A stretch of 64,000 nt of DNA from Mariniflexile sp. TRM1-10 (GTDB lineage Bacteria > Bacteroidota > Bacteroidia > Flavobacteriales > Flavobacteriaceae). Both the position numbers and the translations under genes were made by a program. Shown here in pieces: positions 63,960 to 64,000 of this stretch (positions are counted from its first letter, which is position 1; each line of letters opens with the position of its first letter). The stretch covers positions 843,501 through 907,500 of the forward strand of contig NZ_CP022985.1 in assembly GCF_003425985.1 (NCBI RefSeq), read 5' to 3'. The notes beneath the pieces were generated by a model, which ran no database searches, was not told where the DNA came from, and worked only from the letters and a program-made list of their open reading frames with translations.

Positions 63960-64000
63960 TTAATACTCATTGTATTCACCAGCACCAATATTAAAGGTTA
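63960..64000 (-). CDS. C-terminal end of a probable PorV (T9SS outer membrane protein), partial
   Basis: Only the last 12 codons are in the window: TFNIGAGEYNEY then TAA. A C-terminus of the form FNxGxGEY is what I expect of PorV/LptO beta-barrels, and in flavobacteria porU-porV commonly precedes cdd. The fragment is too short for a firm call; the gene continues beyond 64000. PorV shuttles T9SS cargo to the PorU sortase, which fits the sorting-domain protein at 1448 and the Plug gene at 24585. Confidence 0.45.
   Translation of the reverse strand, partial: TFNIGAGEYNEY

Overview
The window looks like chromosomal DNA of a member of the Flavobacteriaceae (Bacteroidota), probably marine. The evidence is the low GC content, TAnnTTTG-type -7 promoter boxes upstream of many genes, a full Na+-translocating NQR operon, a type IX secretion (T9SS) C-terminal sorting domain and T9SS components, a PafA-type phosphatase, and an Hpt-Adk fusion of the flavobacterial type. 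Gene density is high, with about 64 coding genes, three recognisable gene remnants and one tRNA (Gly, TCC). There is no rRNA, no prophage and no CRISPR.

Layout. 1-10.3 kb: peptidase E, a secreted family-9 pectate-lyase-like protein with a T9SS tail, tRNA-Gly, two GNAT acetyltransferases, an M48 protease, an ankyrin protein, gpmI, a HAD phosphatase and map. 10.3-18.2 kb: a decayed and an intact GxxExxY gene in CACAGAG repeats, a methyltransferase, a large secreted protein with a TonB-plug domain, apbE with a small partner, an SLC13 transporter and a small Cys-rich protein. 18.2-24.4 kb: nqrABCDEF on the minus strand; ApbE (14.5 kb) would attach FMN to NqrB and NqrC. 24.5-31.3 kb: T9SS Plug protein, apaG, obg, hpt-adk, and purK-purE with a Doc-type toxin-antitoxin pair inserted between them. 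31.4-38.4 kb: M3 peptidase, a GbsR/MarR regulator with two matching palindromic operators and a three-gene membrane/methyltransferase operon, an ECF sigma factor with an anti-sigma candidate, and a UbiA-like protein. 38.4-55.8 kb: gcvP, a KASIII-methyltransferase-glycosyltransferase cluster, a nuclease with PafA, mlaE-mlaF, DUF389, manC, a SprT-like protein, DUF1080, a HAD protein, an outer-membrane barrel, and an SDR with an M28 peptidase. 56.1-60.4 kb: a co-oriented locus encoding a DUF4242/cyclase-like/AraC regulator, truncated hemoglobin, FAD oxidoreductase, secreted cupin and a DUF4242 lipoprotein, with a decayed duplicate. 60.5-64 kb: pdhC, pdhA, cdd and the end of a probable porV.

The least explained content falls in two groups. 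One is a set of noncoding repeat families: two fold-back families of about 165 bp with 98% identity between copies of one of them, a 54-bp inverted dispersed repeat, a tRNA-Gly 3'-end tandem duplication, CACAGAG arrays flanking GxxExxY genes, and short hairpin repeats at gene ends. The other is three local systems: the DUF4242 regulator locus, the GbsR operon with twin operators, and the toxin-antitoxin module translationally overlapped with purE.

All functional calls rest on motifs recognised by eye. No database search was run.
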